Position numbers and translations under genes: made by a program
The notes under the pieces: model-generated
Databases searched by the model: none
What the model saw: only the letters and a program-made list of their open reading frames with translations
Told to the model about the DNA's origin: nothing
Source: Baffinella frigidus
Lineage: Eukaryota; Cryptophyceae; Cryptomonadales; Baffinellaceae
DNA: 10,408 nt
Direction: 5' to 3'
Assembly: GCA_026770585.1 (NCBI GenBank)
Contig: MU646747.1
Coordinates: 97,908-108,315, forward strand
Shown: piece after piece, positions 10,359 through 10,408 of the stretch
Position numbering within the stretch: the first letter of the stretch is position 1
Layout: every line of letters begins with the position of its first letter

Positions 10359-10408
10359 GGGCTATGTGTAAGTAGCGACCTGCACGCCCCACCATATCCA
10401 GAACTCCC
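10359..10408 (-). other. Unique sequence at the window edge, possible exon start
   Basis: Non-repetitive. On the minus strand it reads through GGGGCGTGCAG followed by GTCGCT, which could be an exon end with a donor, upstream of the telomere-type array. Too short to support more. Confidence 0.15.

Noticed and set aside
1-10408. tRNA or rRNA genes
   Set aside because: No cloverleaf-compatible segment with a GGTTCRANNC-type arm, and no recognisable rRNA core, was found by eye.

Overview
The window looks like eukaryotic nuclear DNA from the green lineage, most likely a microalga. Its most pervasive motif is TTTAGGG, the Arabidopsis-type telomere heptamer, in long arrays from about 9669 to 10358 and in many shorter or mutated blocks elsewhere. 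There is no operon-like gene layout and no convincing long reading frame. The repeat style (telomere-like heptamers, short hairpin elements, very short exon-like islands) reminds me of prasinophyte assemblies such as Cymbomonas. That is recollection plus inference, not a demonstrated match.

Layout. 1-1090 is an AT-rich satellite built on CTAATTGATT and AGATAGGG motifs, with minus-strand exon-like islands encoding ARLARR-type peptides and a foldback insertion at 306-511. 1090-1345 is heptamer repeat. 1440-1880 holds two related islands (EAANERLHAE), one with an internal microinversion. 2045-3050 holds dispersed repeats, a large palindrome (2304-2392) and telomere-like blocks. 3175-3960 holds five copies of a VEEGAVQA island on the minus strand, separated by heptamer arrays. 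3998-4785 is a heptamer satellite (TTTCGGG, TTGCGGG, TTCCGGG, TTTGGGG) with two SLExEL islands. 4920-5130 has two plus-strand TEAVRR islands. 5490-5720 has telomere-like repeat plus a 59-bp tandem. 5840-8360 alternates plus-strand LRRQLEA islands with dispersed repeats and two inverted-repeat elements (6849-7000 and 7161-7363). 7862-8215 is a CTTGACTCCGACTACC array. 8568-8703 is an AT-rich foldback. 8811-9663 holds five minus-strand copies of an MVAETLSEAKKAG island. 9669-10358 is a telomere-type array with higher-order structure.

Interpretation. The islands encode charged, Ala/Leu/Glu/Arg-rich peptides typical of coiled coils. They occur in families of two to five copies, and several sit between AG and GT dinucleotides in the right places for splicing. 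The heptamer or AT-rich satellite then occupies the would-be introns, and the polypyrimidine-like C-rich strand of the heptamer lies just upstream of several candidate acceptors. This fits one or more repeat-rich coiled-coil genes, or their decayed remains, that grew by duplicating exon-plus-intron units, as shown by the tandem duplication at 651-1000. No function can be assigned. Long ORFs across the heptamer blocks are repeat artefacts. No rRNA, tRNA, CRISPR or recognised protein family was found.
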